Assembly (NCBI GenBank): GCA_003457135.1
Contig: DMSQ01000006.1
Location: forward strand, 36,152 to 100,151
DNA from: Prolixibacteraceae bacterium
Lineage (GTDB): Bacteria > Bacteroidota > Bacteroidia > Bacteroidales > Prolixibacteraceae
DNA length: 64,000 nucleotides
Direction of reading: 5' to 3'
Shown: in pieces, positions 8,448-16,598 of the stretch
How positions within the stretch are numbered: position 1 is the stretch's first letter
Layout: every line of letters starts with the position of its first letter
The notes under the pieces: model-generated
Told to the model about the DNA's origin: nothing
Database searches by the model: none
The model's input: the letters and a program-made list of their open reading frames with translations, nothing else
Made by a program: the position numbers and the translations under genes

Positions 8448-9200
8448 ATGAGTGAATCAATTTACGAAAAAATAGAAAACCGTATTTCAACTTTGGATAA
8501 TATCATATTCGGTTTTTCCAGTAATGGAAAGGATGTAGTTTATACATTAAATGATTATGTCCAATTTTTTGGCGGTATAAAAATCTCTAACGAATCACAA
8601 AGTTATATAATCGAATTTGATCAGTTCATAAGTGAAAACCCAGTCAGACATAAAATATACCTAAATACTTTTTTAAAAAAATATATTGATTTAGATTCTT
8701 ATTTTGAACAACTACTCGACTGGCCAATTAATGAAATCGTAAAATGTGACATTAAACTTAAATCACAATGTATCAAAGAAATCATTGAATACCTGAAAGG
8801 AACGTTAAACCCTGAAAATATCTTTGTGCCAATATTTAACGAAGATATTATTGAAGACCTTTCTGTAAAACTTGGTTGCTACTTTGCGCCGAAAGAACAA
8901 TTTATGAATTTTCTAAAAGGAAAGCAGATCGAAGGAAAGATAAATTTTATGGGAAATCAGAACCAATTGGCAGGTATATTTATCCTTTCAAAAGAATATA
9001 CTTATGTAACTTTAGGAACTCACCCAGAGACATTTTACTTTATAAAACAGGCCTTTTTGATTAAAGGTAAGCCGATTGTGACAAAACAGATTTTAAGTTA
9101 TCTAATTGAACCCGGATCGATTGATAAATTTGGAAATCTTAAAGACGAAACCAAACCGGGAAAAGCAAATAGAAAAAAATTCATAGATATTTCAATTTAG
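8448..9200 (+). CDS. Element A protein of unknown function
   Basis: 250 residues from the ATG at 8448, ten bases after the integrase stop; the frame is open further upstream but overlaps the integrase. No signal peptide or membrane segment. Predicted helical N-terminal half, then a more beta-rich part (GNQNQLAGIFILSKEYTYVTLG), and a basic C-terminal tail (KPGKANRKKFIDI). Proteins of this size directly downstream of the integrase are common in small Bacteroidota elements, but I do not recognise a family. Position suggests a role in excision control or replication, as inference only. Confidence 0.65.
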   Translation: MSESIYEKIENRISTLDNIIFGFSSNGKDVVYTLNDYVQFFGGIKISNESQSYIIEFDQFISENPVRHKIYLNTFLKKYIDLDSYFEQLLDWPINEIVKCDIKLKSQCIKEIIEYLKGTLNPENIFVPIFNEDIIEDLSVKLGCYFAPKEQFMNFLKGKQIEGKINFMGNQNQLAGIFILSKEYTYVTLGTHPETFYFIKQAFLIKGKPIVTKQILSYLIEPGSIDKFGNLKDETKPGKANRKKFIDISI

Positions 9201-9329
9201 AAAGTCTTTTTTAATAGGGATAAAAATAGGGGTACTAATAGGTATCCCTATTTTAGTTTGATATTCAGTCACTTATATTTGTTTCATCATTTGCGCAATG
9301 ATACATTTTAAACTAAAAAAAACAAAGTC

Positions 9330-9683
9330 ATGTATCAAAAAATTGATGAAATTACGAATGAAACACCAGTTACATTTCTGACAGTTGGACAGTTAATATC
9401 CGTGTTTAATAGATCAGAAAAGAGAGATCAGACCCCGGCAAAAGCACCTATTCCAAAAATATACGGAATAGATATTTTTTGCGATGTAACCGGGTACAAA
9501 AAACCGACAGCGTATTCCAAAACTTCAAAAAACGAAGTTCCATTTTTCAAGCTGGGTAACAAGATTTTATTTGACCGGGATAAGATCCTCGAATGGATGA
9601 CAGCGAATCCAATTGAAACAAAAGATGAGGTTTGCGAAAATCTGGATAGTAAGCTAACAAACAGAAAGGACAATGCGAAATGA
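9330..9683 (+). CDS. Excisionase-like helix-turn-helix protein
   Basis: 117 residues. The central part (about 45-95) reads FCDVTGYKKPTAYSKTSKN, then EVPFFKLGNKILFDRDKILEWM, which is the layout of a winged-helix Xis/MerR-like domain: a helix-turn-helix followed by a beta hairpin with the KLGNKILFDRDK wing. It resembles DNA-binding excisionase or DUF3853-type proteins of Bacteroides mobile elements. It overlaps the nuclease gene by four bases (ATGA), so the two are translationally coupled. Likely role: excisionase or regulator of element A. Confidence 0.72.
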   Translation: MYQKIDEITNETPVTFLTVGQLISVFNRSEKRDQTPAKAPIPKIYGIDIFCDVTGYKKPTAYSKTSKNEVPFFKLGNKILFDRDKILEWMTANPIETKDEVCENLDSKLTNRKDNAK

Positions 9684-10225
9684 AAAAAGGCACCACCTAC
9701 CAGAGCGACACCTTTTTTGAACAGATCAAAGATAGTAAAAAAGTCAATTACCGTAAATCTGAAGCGGTTAAACTTTTGGAAGCATTGGCCGATGAGGCAG
9801 CCCGGAAGCGTTACCCAAATACGCCACAGCATTATTTAGCACCAAGAAAGTTTCGTGATGACACGGCCAACGCATTAACTCAATGTATCATTCAATTCAT
9901 TCGATTGAAAGGCGGACAAAGTGAAATAATCAATTCAACAGGCCGAAGGATTGACACCCAGATAACTTTTTGCGATGTGATCGGATGCCAGCGAACCATT
10001 TGCGGCACACATTGGATAAATAACAGCGGTACGAATGGAACGAGTGACGTGTCGGCGACCATTGCCGGGCGATCCGTTAAGGTTGAGGTGAAGATCGGAG
10101 CTGATAGGCAAAGTGAAGCTCAAAAGCAGTATCAGCAATCTATTGAACAGGCCGGAGGCATTTATATAGTCGCCTCATCGTTTGAAAAGTTTTTGACATG
10201 GTACAATTTAACATTCAAGCCATGA
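9680..10225 (+). CDS. VRR-NUC-like PD-(D/E)XK nuclease
   Basis: 181 residues. The C-terminal half has the nuclease core: GTSDV with Asp123, then KVEVKIG with Glu136 and Lys138, followed by DRQSEAQKQYQQ and AGGIYIVASSFEKFLTWY, the arrangement of VRR-NUC-type small phage and element nucleases. The N-terminal 60 residues are helical. Four cysteines lie at 69, 99, 103 and 108; a metal role is possible but unproven. Such nucleases often act on replication or packaging intermediates. It overlaps both neighbours (ATGA-type junctions), so it is part of one operon. Confidence 0.8.
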   Translation: MKKGTTYQSDTFFEQIKDSKKVNYRKSEAVKLLEALADEAARKRYPNTPQHYLAPRKFRDDTANALTQCIIQFIRLKGGQSEIINSTGRRIDTQITFCDVIGCQRTICGTHWINNSGTNGTSDVSATIAGRSVKVEVKIGADRQSEAQKQYQQSIEQAGGIYIVASSFEKFLTWYNLTFKP

Positions 10226-10959
10226 GCGATGTCAAATATTTCAATTTTCCGGTAACTCTTTTGAAGGAACTTTTTGAGGATAAACAAAAGGTTCTTACTG
10301 ATATTTTGTATTTCGCTTTGTATTCTCATTCCTTAAAAATGGATGCTGAAGACCTTTATAGTAATTCTGAATTTAACAAGTTCAAATCAGCAGCTAAATT
10401 CTATAATGTTGATTTGGGCGGAAGTGATCAGGACAAAAAGAATAAATTAAAACAGGGCAAAGCATTATTTGACAGCATACCAGCCAACAGCCCGAAAGTT
10501 GGACTGAACATTTCAATCTTTTGGGATTACTACAAAAATGATAAATCAGACTTTGATATTGCGTGTTTAGCGGCCTATTTAGCCATTAAATCCATTTTAG
10601 GAACAAAGCCATATTGCAGAACAGATAATTCCTTTCTTTGGGCGAGGATGAGCGGAAACGACAAAGCAATGAAAGACGTTAGCGAGCTATCTGAAGGCGT
10701 TAAGAAATACGCAAACGAATATCAAACCGTGAAGATTAAAACCGCTTTGCGTGAAGGTTGGAAGCTGGTAACATACAGCCGCTATACCAGAGGTTTTTTT
10801 GTGTCATTCACTTTGGATTTGCCAGCCTTAATAATGGAGGCCGAAACCCGGCGGAAGTCAACCAAAGAAAAGCAATACAAACAACAGGAAAAGGACATAG
10901 TCAGTCAGGTATTAGCTAGATTGAAAGAAGCCCCTAGTTACCCCCTTGGAAGCCCCTAG
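10222..10959 (+). CDS. Element A protein of unknown function, possible replication or plasmid-type protein
   Basis: 245 residues from the ATG at 10222, which overlaps the nuclease stop; the frame is open to 10198 inside the nuclease gene. Helical throughout, with a charged C-terminal tail rich in Lys and Gln (about 212-235) and a Pro-rich end. The central block includes FWDYYKNDKSDFDIACLAAYLAIKS-like helices and FLWARMSG. I recognise no family. It directly precedes a cluster of 9-11 bp repeats, which is the position of a replication initiator, but this is inference. Confidence 0.6.
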   Translation: MSDVKYFNFPVTLLKELFEDKQKVLTDILYFALYSHSLKMDAEDLYSNSEFNKFKSAAKFYNVDLGGSDQDKKNKLKQGKALFDSIPANSPKVGLNISIFWDYYKNDKSDFDIACLAAYLAIKSILGTKPYCRTDNSFLWARMSGNDKAMKDVSELSEGVKKYANEYQTVKIKTALREGWKLVTYSRYTRGFFVSFTLDLPALIMEAETRRKSTKEKQYKQQEKDIVSQVLARLKEAPSYPLGSP

Positions 10960-11005
10960 CTAGCCCCTTACTGGAATATTAATACATTGAATATCAAAAT
11001 GATAA

Positions 11006-11111
11006 AACACGACCATAACACGACCATTTGAAGAGCTATAATAAGAGGTTTTGAACATTTGTTTTTTTACCCTTTTATTTCCTTCATATTTTTTTCAACA
11101 TTAACACGACC
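11006..11111 (+). repeat. Iteron-like direct repeats AACACGACC
   Basis: AACACGACCAT is repeated head to tail at 11006-11016 and 11017-11027 (11-bp period), and AACACGACC recurs at 11103-11111. The stretch 10960-11256 holds no gene. It also has the tandem TTAGAAAGGTT copies near 11136-11165 and is AT-rich, so a replication origin or regulator-binding region is possible. Confidence 0.55.
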
Positions 11112-11187
11112 TATATAAAGATATTATATAAAGAACTTTTAGAAAGGTTTTTTAGAAAGGTTCTTTAAAAAGAAATCATATATATGT

Positions 11188-11209
11188 ACTCGATTAAAAA
11201 AAATCGAGT
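11188..11209. promoter_or_regulatory. 8-bp perfect inverted repeat upstream of the GRPKG gene
   Basis: ACTCGATT (11188-11195), six A, AATCGAGT (11202-11209). No T-run follows, so an operator or an mRNA hairpin is more likely than a terminator. It lies 47 bases before the next start codon. Confidence 0.5.
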
Positions 11210-11256
11210 GATACACTTAAATTCAAAGTTTTGAAAACAACAAAAAACTACAAAAC

Positions 11257-11532
11257 ATGGGACTACAAAAAGGAACAACTAACAATTTGAATGGCAGACC
11301 CAAAGGAAGCCAGAACCGTTCAACAGAAGAATTGAGGAATACAGTTCAGGCATTCATTGAAAGTAATATTGAAGGTATGCAAGCAAATTTTGACCAATTG
11401 GAAGCAAAAGACAAATTATTATTCATTGAAAAAATGTTGAATTATAGTTTGCCCCGGATGCAAGCCACTCAGATAACAGGAAAAGACTTGATGCCGATAA
11501 TCAAAGGGATAACATTTGATCCGGAAAATTGA
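11257..11532 (+). CDS. Small GRPKG-motif protein (DUF5681-like)
   Basis: 91 residues starting MGLQKGTTNNLNGRPKGSQN. The KGxxNxxGRPKG head is the AT-hook-like segment of DUF5681 and of some phage small-terminase-like proteins, followed by a helical domain with EELRNTVQAFIESN and LEAKDKLLFIEKMLNYSLPRMQ. It may bind DNA. Two further copies of the same plan follow: a dead one at 12110 and one without a normal start codon at 12357, both ending like it near FDPE or with similar helices. Function in the element is unknown. Confidence 0.65.
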   Translation: MGLQKGTTNNLNGRPKGSQNRSTEELRNTVQAFIESNIEGMQANFDQLEAKDKLLFIEKMLNYSLPRMQATQITGKDLMPIIKGITFDPEN

Positions 11533-11661
11533 AAAATATAACTTAATAACTCAATACATAAAATCAAAAAAGTCTAAAATTGTCACCTCGTTTTTTGAAC
11601 CTATTATTAATTAATCTAACTTTAAACAAAATCAATTAATTGAATCTTAAAATCAAATGTT

Positions 11662-12048
11662 ATGAAAAATTTACTACTTATTATTTCAATAGTATTCGCT
11701 TCTAATATTTATGGACAGACAACATATAGGAGCTCTGTTACTACTACTTCCGAAGGCGAAGTAATTGAAAAACAACGGATAATTACAATTTCAGACACAG
11801 AAATAACAATTACCAATTTTCTCGGTGGAACTAAAACACTAACACTAAAAGTGAATGACATTAAAGAAAAAGAATATTTCGACAGACTAATGAAATGGTA
11901 CTATTGCACCAGTACAGATAAGGATTTTATAACAGGCAAAAACACAGAATATATAATAATCATGAAAAAATCTTACCCCTCAGATATGACCGTCTGTCAA
12001 AAAATTGATGAAGTGACATTTATAAAAACAGTATTTAGTTTGAGATAA
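11662..12048 (+). CDS. Small secreted protein of unknown function
   Basis: 128 residues with a clear signal peptide (LLLIISIVFASNIYGQ). The mature part is beta-rich, with two cysteines (CTSTDKD and TVCQKID), and has no recognised domain. It lies inside element A between two GRPKG-type copies and is probably cargo. The preceding 129 bases hold a weak TA-rich promoter region but no clear consensus. Confidence 0.6.
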   Translation: MKNLLLIISIVFASNIYGQTTYRSSVTTTSEGEVIEKQRIITISDTEITITNFLGGTKTLTLKVNDIKEKEYFDRLMKWYYCTSTDKDFITGKNTEYIIIMKKSYPSDMTVCQKIDEVTFIKTVFSLR

Positions 12049-12109
12049 AAGAAAGAAAAATTGCCAGAATTACTTGTTCTCCACTAAAATAGAACAAATA
12101 TAGAGTGCC

Positions 12110-12307
12110 ATGCCCTACGAAAAAGGTAACTAAAAAAAACAGGTAGCCGAAGTCCCGGCACATCTAATTTATTGACAAGCGAACTGAGAAACGGATTTAA
12201 AAACATTATTCAAGGTGAGCTTAGATTGATGCCGAAACGCTGGTAAGCATGGCCTCAGAGAAAAGACTTGACCTAAAATAGAGGGAGTCACGTTTGATCC
12301 TGAATAA
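12110..12307 (+). pseudogene. Decayed copy of the GRPKG-type gene
   Basis: Starts MPYEKGN then stops; the remainder is readable only across frames (SELRNGFKNIIQGELR in one, EGVTFDPE plus stop in another). The end matches KGITFDPEN of the intact gene at 11257, and the helix matches its EELRNTVQAFIES segment. At least two frame changes and several stops are present. Confidence 0.7.
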
Positions 12308-12356
12308 ACATTCTAAAATTGACTAAATTATCTGTAAATAACAATTAAAAAACAAT

Positions 12357-12677
12357 ATCAGGGCATTCAAAAAAGGAGAATCAGGTAACCCTGACGGACG
12401 GCCTGCCGGAGCAAAAGATAAAACGAACAAAAAAATTAGAGCGGCCTATCAGGAATTGATTGAAGGTAATTTAATAAATATCGAAAAATGGTTGGATGAG
12501 ATCGCAGAAAAGGACCCGGCGAAGGCATTAGATTTTATGCTGAAGTTATCGGAATATATTGTTCCAAAACTAAAGGCGGTTGAATTAACAGCAAGTAGTA
12601 ACGACAATCGACCTATGTTTGTGTTTCGGGATGTTTCCGGGATGACACGAGAAGAGATTGCAAGTTTGAAAGACTGA
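12357..12677 (+). CDS. Third GRPKG-type protein, start codon ATC in place of ATG
   Basis: The frame reads RAFKKGESGNPDGRPAGAKDK then a helical domain with QELIEGNLINIEKWLDEIAEKDP and ALDFMLKLSEYIVPKLKAVEL, and ends with RDVSGMTREEIASLKD. This is the DUF5681-type head plus helices, clearly coding. At the place where ATG is expected the sequence is ATC (12357), preceded by a normal A-rich leader. Options: use of ATC, use of a downstream TTG (12456) giving a 73-residue product without the head, or a gene killed by a start mutation. About 106 residues if read from ATC. Confidence 0.55.
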   Translation: MRAFKKGESGNPDGRPAGAKDKTNKKIRAAYQELIEGNLINIEKWLDEIAEKDPAKALDFMLKLSEYIVPKLKAVELTASSNDNRPMFVFRDVSGMTREEIASLKD

Positions 12678-12978
12678 TGAACCAATATAACACTCTCACA
12701 AATCAAAACCGTTTCCATTACATCGACCCGGTAATATTGCAGGGTATTATTTTGATACTATCAAATAAGTTTGGCTGTAATTTAAATTAGCGTTGAAAAG
12801 TAAAGTATCTCATATCAAAAACCTCTTGAAGTGTAAGGATTACAAAAAGAACTTTTATTGGCATTTTCAAAAGCCCCATTAATCCTATGTTTCGAGCTAT
12901 TAATTTACTAACGCAATTTTAAACTACAGCCATAAGTTTTAGTAAATTTGTGATATTCAAGCCTAAAATTCAAAATCC

Positions 12979-13689
12979 ATGAAACTCAATCGATCGTTTT
13001 TTTTAGTCCTTTTTGTTGCTCTTTTGTTATCTATTTTGTTTAGTTGCAAAAAAGATGTTGTAAAGATTGATACACCTATCACTCCATCTGAATCTGGAAC
13101 AGTAGCAGATATTGATGGCAATGTTTACCATACAGTAAAAATTGGTACTCAAACATGGATGGTAGAAAACCTTAAAACCACGAAATATAACGATGGTATA
13201 AGCATACCATATGTTACTGACAATAAAATATGGGAATCTCTAGTAACTCCTGGCTATTGTTGGTATAATAATAATATTGGTTTTAAAAACCCTTATGGTG
13301 CTCTGTATAATTGGTATGCAATCAATACAGGTAAACTTGCGCCTAAAGGATGGCACGTACCTTCTGATTCAGAATGGACAATCTTAGTTGATTATTTAGG
13401 AGGGAAAGCAATTGCAAGTGCAAAGCTTAGAGAGTCTGGCACAATGCATTGGACTAATTCAAACACTGGAACCAACGAAACAGGATTTACTGCATTACCA
13501 GGAAGCAACAGGAGCTCTAGCGGAACTTTCTTCAGTATAGGCCTGTCTGCATATTGGTGGAATAGCAGTGAATTTTCAACAAATAATCAAACATTTGGCG
13601 GATTTAGAAACATGGGAAATGCCACTGACATTGGAGAAGGAAGCAGTGTTAAACAGTCTGGTTTTTCCATTCGTTGCGTCAAAGATTAG
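12979..13689 (+). CDS. FISUMP-domain lipoprotein (TIGR02145-like), element cargo
   Basis: 236 residues with an SpII signal (LLLSILFSCKKD), so surface or periplasmic lipid anchoring. From residue 40 on it is the Fibrobacter succinogenes major paralogous domain: DIDGNVYHTVKIGTQTWM, VENLKTTKYNDG, YGALYNWYAI, APKGWHVPSDSEW, FTALPGSNRS, WWNSSEF, and GFSIRCVKD at the end. The fold is related to the formylglycine-generating-enzyme/C-type-lectin fold, used for binding. It is the last gene of element A before the att site. TAAATTTG at 12943-12950 is a possible -7 promoter element; the remaining 12678-12978 stretch shows nothing else. Confidence 0.88.
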   Translation: MKLNRSFFLVLFVALLLSILFSCKKDVVKIDTPITPSESGTVADIDGNVYHTVKIGTQTWMVENLKTTKYNDGISIPYVTDNKIWESLVTPGYCWYNNNIGFKNPYGALYNWYAINTGKLAPKGWHVPSDSEWTILVDYLGGKAIASAKLRESGTMHWTNSNTGTNETGFTALPGSNRSSSGTFFSIGLSAYWWNSSEFSTNNQTFGGFRNMGNATDIGEGSSVKQSGFSIRCVKD

Positions 13690-13997
13690 ACTTTTTGATT
13701 AATTTACATTAACACAAGTTACAGTTTTAAAATAGGCACAAAAAAGACATTCTGAATGAAGGATAGGTCAACATCACCAAAGCTATTGCCTACATAACGT
13801 GCTATTCTAAAACAAACCACACAAAACCCAAACCATTGTCAGCTATTTCTATTTCAACAGCACAGCATTATCATACCAGTAATTTGATTGCTTAATTCTA
13901 ATCAAAACGGTATTGTTAATCGAAGCGGTTTTTTGTTGTGATTTTATCGAAGTTGATGGAACAAAATGACTTTTGAACTAAGTATCTATCCGAAAAA

Positions 13998-14016
13998 CGG
14001 CGCAAAAGCGGCGCAA
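13998..14016 (+). repeat. Paired CGGCGCAA repeats, candidate arm sites (right end of A)
   Basis: CGGCGCAA at 13998-14005 and 14009-14016, again 11 bp apart, in the same orientation as the pair at 7104-7125. The rest of 13690-14069 shows no gene. Confidence 0.7.
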
Positions 14017-14069
14017 TACACAAAAAACAAAGGTTAAACGTTTAAGTCTAACCATTTGATTTTCAATTA

Positions 14070-14113
14070 GTCGGGGTGACAAGATTTGAACTTGCGACCC
14101 CCCGCCCCCCAGA
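14070..14113 (-). other. attR of element A, inside the regenerated tRNA-Pro
   Basis: Identical to 6954-6997. This copy restores the tRNA 3' half after integration. Confidence 0.9.
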
Positions 14114-14144
14114 CGGATACGCTACCAGGCTGCGCTACACCCCG
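14071..14144 (-). tRNA. tRNA-Pro (anticodon GGG)
   Basis: On the minus strand the cloverleaf folds fully: acceptor CGGGGTG/CACCCCG with discriminator A, D stem GCGC/GCGT, anticodon stem TCCGT/GCGGG with loop CTGGGGG (anticodon GGG at loop positions 3-5), and T arm GCAAG-TTCAAAT-CTTGT. 74 bases; CCA is not encoded. It reads CCC and CCU codons. Both flanks are now mobile-element DNA: A on the 3' side and B on the 5' side. No consensus promoter is visible in the 150 bases upstream (14145-14296). Confidence 0.95.
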
Positions 14145-14221
14145 AAAATGAATAAAATAATTTCTAACTAATTGATTTTAAAGTATAATTTTTTCAATAA
14201 ATCTGTATTGTTTTGAAAAAC

Positions 14222-14244
14222 ATTTAAGATATATTTAAGATGAA
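14222..14244 (+). repeat. Tandem ATTTAAGAT repeats, candidate arm sites (left end of B)
   Basis: ATTTAAGAT at 14222-14230 and 14233-14241, 11 bp apart. The second copy extends to ATTTAAGATGAA, which recurs exactly at 22175-22186; CATTTAAGAT of the first recurs at 22038-22047. Confidence 0.6.
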
Positions 14245-14296
14245 TCTAAATATTATCCGTAGATTTAAGTTTGAAAATCAATAAAATCAATGAACT

Positions 14297-15790
14297 ATGA
14301 AATCAGCCGCAAAGTTAATTATTTGGAGCCAAGAAACAAAAAAAGGTTCAAATTTGTATTCTGTTAAAATAAGAATCAAAGAAGGTGAAAAATATAGATA
14401 TATTGCTTTACCATTCTATTTAACTGGTTCAGAGAAAAATAAGTTTGTGAATGATAAAGGTGATTTATTACCATCATATAAGAATTATGAAAAAATTCAA
14501 ACTCAATTCAAAACTGAACTGAAAAAGTTAAATATTTCAGATCCAAATAAAATAACTCAAACAATAACTTATAAATCAAATTCTTTTTCTGAATATCTTG
14601 AAAAGTATTCTAAAAAACTGGAGATTAATAATCAGTTAGGATTACTACAAAAAACTAATACTCTAAAATATCAACTTGAATTATTTTGTTCTGAATCTGG
14701 AAGAAAACCAGATTTACTATTTTTTGATATTAATATTGATTTTTTGAATGATTTTAGAGAGCATTTAACTTTGAAGAATGTTAAGCCAGTTAGCCAGAAA
14801 GGATATCTGGAAAAGTTTCGTGTTATTCTTACAAATGCTATAAATGATGAAAAATACAATCCATCAAAAAATCCATTCACTAATTTCAAATTTAATGCTG
14901 TTGTAACATCACCAAAACACCTAAATAAACAAGAATTTAAGTTGCTAAAAGGATTAGTTGATGGTTCTGCAGGTGGTTATTCACAAAAAGAAAATAAAGT
15001 GTTAAAACTTTCAGAACCTAATAAATTAATTGGCTTAAAATGGCTTTTTCAATATTATTCATTTGGAATGAGAGTATCGGATTTATTATTGCTTCGTTGG
15101 GAAAATATAACTGATTCAGGAAAAAGATTAAAATTTACGATGTATAAAACAAAATCAAAAATGGATATTGCATTGAATAATGAGCTTTTGGATATTCTTT
15201 TTAAGTTTATGAAACCATCAATTCAGACTGAAATAATAAAAAAAACAAGATTACCTGCAGGTACTGATACTTTAATTGCTGGCGGTGAAGAAATAAAATA
15301 TAATAGAAAAGTTGAAAAATATGATTTGATTAGATTATATCTGTATAATTTGAGTAATAATTCAGAAACCAAAAATCAAAGAATATTTTCTAAAGTTACA
15401 TCAGAAACAACAGATATTAAAAAAATTTATACTTCAGTTGCAACTCAAACCGCAGTATATAATAAACAATTAAAAAAACTTTCAAATGAAATAGAAACTT
15501 TCAGCAATAAAAATATGAAATTAAGCAGCCATATGGCAAGGCATACATTCGCATATTTATCATTAATGGAAGGTAAAAATGTATATTATATTTCAAAAGC
15601 ATTAAATCACAAATCAATTAAAACAACTGAAAAATATATATTAGGATTTCCACTTGATGAACTTGATGGTAAATTTTATGATGAGGAAATTAAAATAGAA
15701 GATAAAAAAGCAATTGATGATAAATTGAAAGAAATTATTGCAAATGCAACGTACGAGAAGAAAAAGAAAATAGTTGATTTATTTTCGTAG
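14297..15790 (+). CDS. Tyrosine recombinase (integrase) of element B
   Basis: 497 residues, longer than the integrase of element A. Core-binding region about 95-200; catalytic domain from about 210. Full catalytic set: Arg259 (YSFGMRVSDLLLL), Lys284 or Lys286 (MYKTKSK), His412 and Arg415 (SHMARHTFAY), His438 (LNHKSI), and nucleophile Tyr447 (TTEKYILG). Between about 310 and 400 it has an insert relative to compact integrases. A charged C-terminal tail follows the nucleophile. It starts 153 bases from the tRNA 5' end. Role: recombination at the tRNA-Pro 5' region. Confidence 0.93.
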   Translation: MKSAAKLIIWSQETKKGSNLYSVKIRIKEGEKYRYIALPFYLTGSEKNKFVNDKGDLLPSYKNYEKIQTQFKTELKKLNISDPNKITQTITYKSNSFSEYLEKYSKKLEINNQLGLLQKTNTLKYQLELFCSESGRKPDLLFFDINIDFLNDFREHLTLKNVKPVSQKGYLEKFRVILTNAINDEKYNPSKNPFTNFKFNAVVTSPKHLNKQEFKLLKGLVDGSAGGYSQKENKVLKLSEPNKLIGLKWLFQYYSFGMRVSDLLLLRWENITDSGKRLKFTMYKTKSKMDIALNNELLDILFKFMKPSIQTEIIKKTRLPAGTDTLIAGGEEIKYNRKVEKYDLIRLYLYNLSNNSETKNQRIFSKVTSETTDIKKIYTSVATQTAVYNKQLKKLSNEIETFSNKNMKLSSHMARHTFAYLSLMEGKNVYYISKALNHKSIKTTEKYILGFPLDELDGKFYDEEIKIEDKKAIDDKLKEIIANATYEKKKKIVDLFS

Positions 15791-15988
15791 AATTTTTAAT
15801 GGTTATAAGAGGTTATTTACCCCAATCAACATGAACATCATTTTTCAAGTTAGAACCAACCAGAGCAAATAAAAGATTGATTGAATGAACTACCAACCTT
15901 TGCAATTAAAGCACCACCAAAAACTATAATGATTTTAATTTTTCTCTGATTTCAGTTAGCCATTATAACAATCAAAGGCATTGAATTT

Positions 15989-16183
15989 CTAATGAGTAAA
16001 TGCAGGAATTTTTAACATCTCATAGTAACTCGGACTATTTACGAACTGATTCATTTTAGTCTGGATCTCCCTTTTTTTCTTTGTTAGCCGGTCAATATTA
16101 TTCTTCATCTTTTTCTTCTTCAACTCCTTCTCCTGTTTCTTTATACCCTTGTCTTTGCTTTTAAATTCATCAAATTTCATCAT
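15989..16183 (-). CDS. Small Lys/Glu-rich coiled-coil protein
   Basis: 64 residues from tandem Met codons at 16183; the frame is open up to 16303 but that part overlaps the divergent gene and is hydrophobic nonsense-like. Almost entirely charged heptad-like helix (KKQEKELKKKK, LTKKKREIQTKMNQF). Divergent from the gene at 16234, 50 bases away. No family recognised; a real gene is only moderately likely. Confidence 0.4.
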   Translation of the reverse strand: MMKFDEFKSKDKGIKKQEKELKKKKMKNNIDRLTKKKREIQTKMNQFVNSPSYYEMLKIPAFTH

Positions 16184-16233
16184 CAACTTTTCAATTATTT
16201 TCTCATATATATAAATAAAAAATAGAATAATTG

Positions 16234-16470
16234 ATGAGCGATGAATGTAAAAACAATGAATTATTGGAAACATGGGAGAAAAACGAGAAGGCACGAAAAG
16301 CAAATGAGTTTAAACTTATTCAGGACACCGTAAATGCAATGATGTTACCACGGATACAAAAAATAATTGATGACCAAAATCAAGCCTTGGAAAAATATGA
16401 AAGGAACATCAAAAAAATTCGTAAAAGACATGAAAATGGAATGAAAAAATCGGGGGGAAGGGGGAAATAA
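16234..16470 (+). CDS. Small charged coiled-coil protein of element B
   Basis: 78 residues from the ATG at 16234. Helical and highly charged (NNELLETWEKNEKARKANEFK), with a basic Gly-rich end (KKSGGRGK). No recognised domain. Divergent arrangement with 15989-16183 is compatible with a small regulatory or structural pair. Confidence 0.5.
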   Translation: MSDECKNNELLETWEKNEKARKANEFKLIQDTVNAMMLPRIQKIIDDQNQALEKYERNIKKIRKRHENGMKKSGGRGK

Positions 16471-16495
16471 TTAATGTATTGATTTATTGGCATTT

Positions 16496-16545
16496 AGGCA
16501 AGAAAAATATATTTTATATATTATAATATAATCATGATCTTGCCT
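16496..16545. repeat. 8-bp inverted repeat with AT-rich interior
   Basis: AGGCAAGA (16496-16503) and TCTTGCCT (16538-16545) flank a 34-bp stretch made only of short AT words plus one ATCATGAT palindrome. It lies in a 630-bp stretch (16471-17098) without a clear gene. It could be a binding site or an origin-like element. Confidence 0.4.
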
Positions 16546-16598
16546 GTTTTGGGAATGGCTATTGATTATCAATCTATTACAGAGGAGAAAAAATCAAC

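Larger units (their letters stand above)
6954..14113. mobile_element. Integrative element A, about 7.1 kb, in the 3' half of tRNA-Pro
   Basis: The element is bounded by a 44-bp exact direct repeat (6954-6997 and 14070-14113) made of the tRNA-Pro sequence from the anticodon loop to the 3' end. Its tyrosine integrase lies just inside the left end, and two tandem copies of a GGCGCAA-containing repeat lie inside each end. Content in order: integrase, unknown protein, HTH protein, VRR-NUC nuclease, unknown protein, iteron-like repeats, three GRPKG-type genes, a secreted small protein and a lipoprotein. No relaxase, coupling protein or capsid gene is seen, so transfer must depend on another element or phage. 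Confidence 0.85.

Noticed and set aside
9428..9832. Minus-strand 134-residue ORF across the HTH and nuclease genes
   Set aside because: It lies antisense to two genes with clear domain motifs; a shadow frame.
12979..13689. A diversity-generating retroelement target
   Set aside because: No reverse transcriptase, template repeat or adenine-biased variability is visible in the window.
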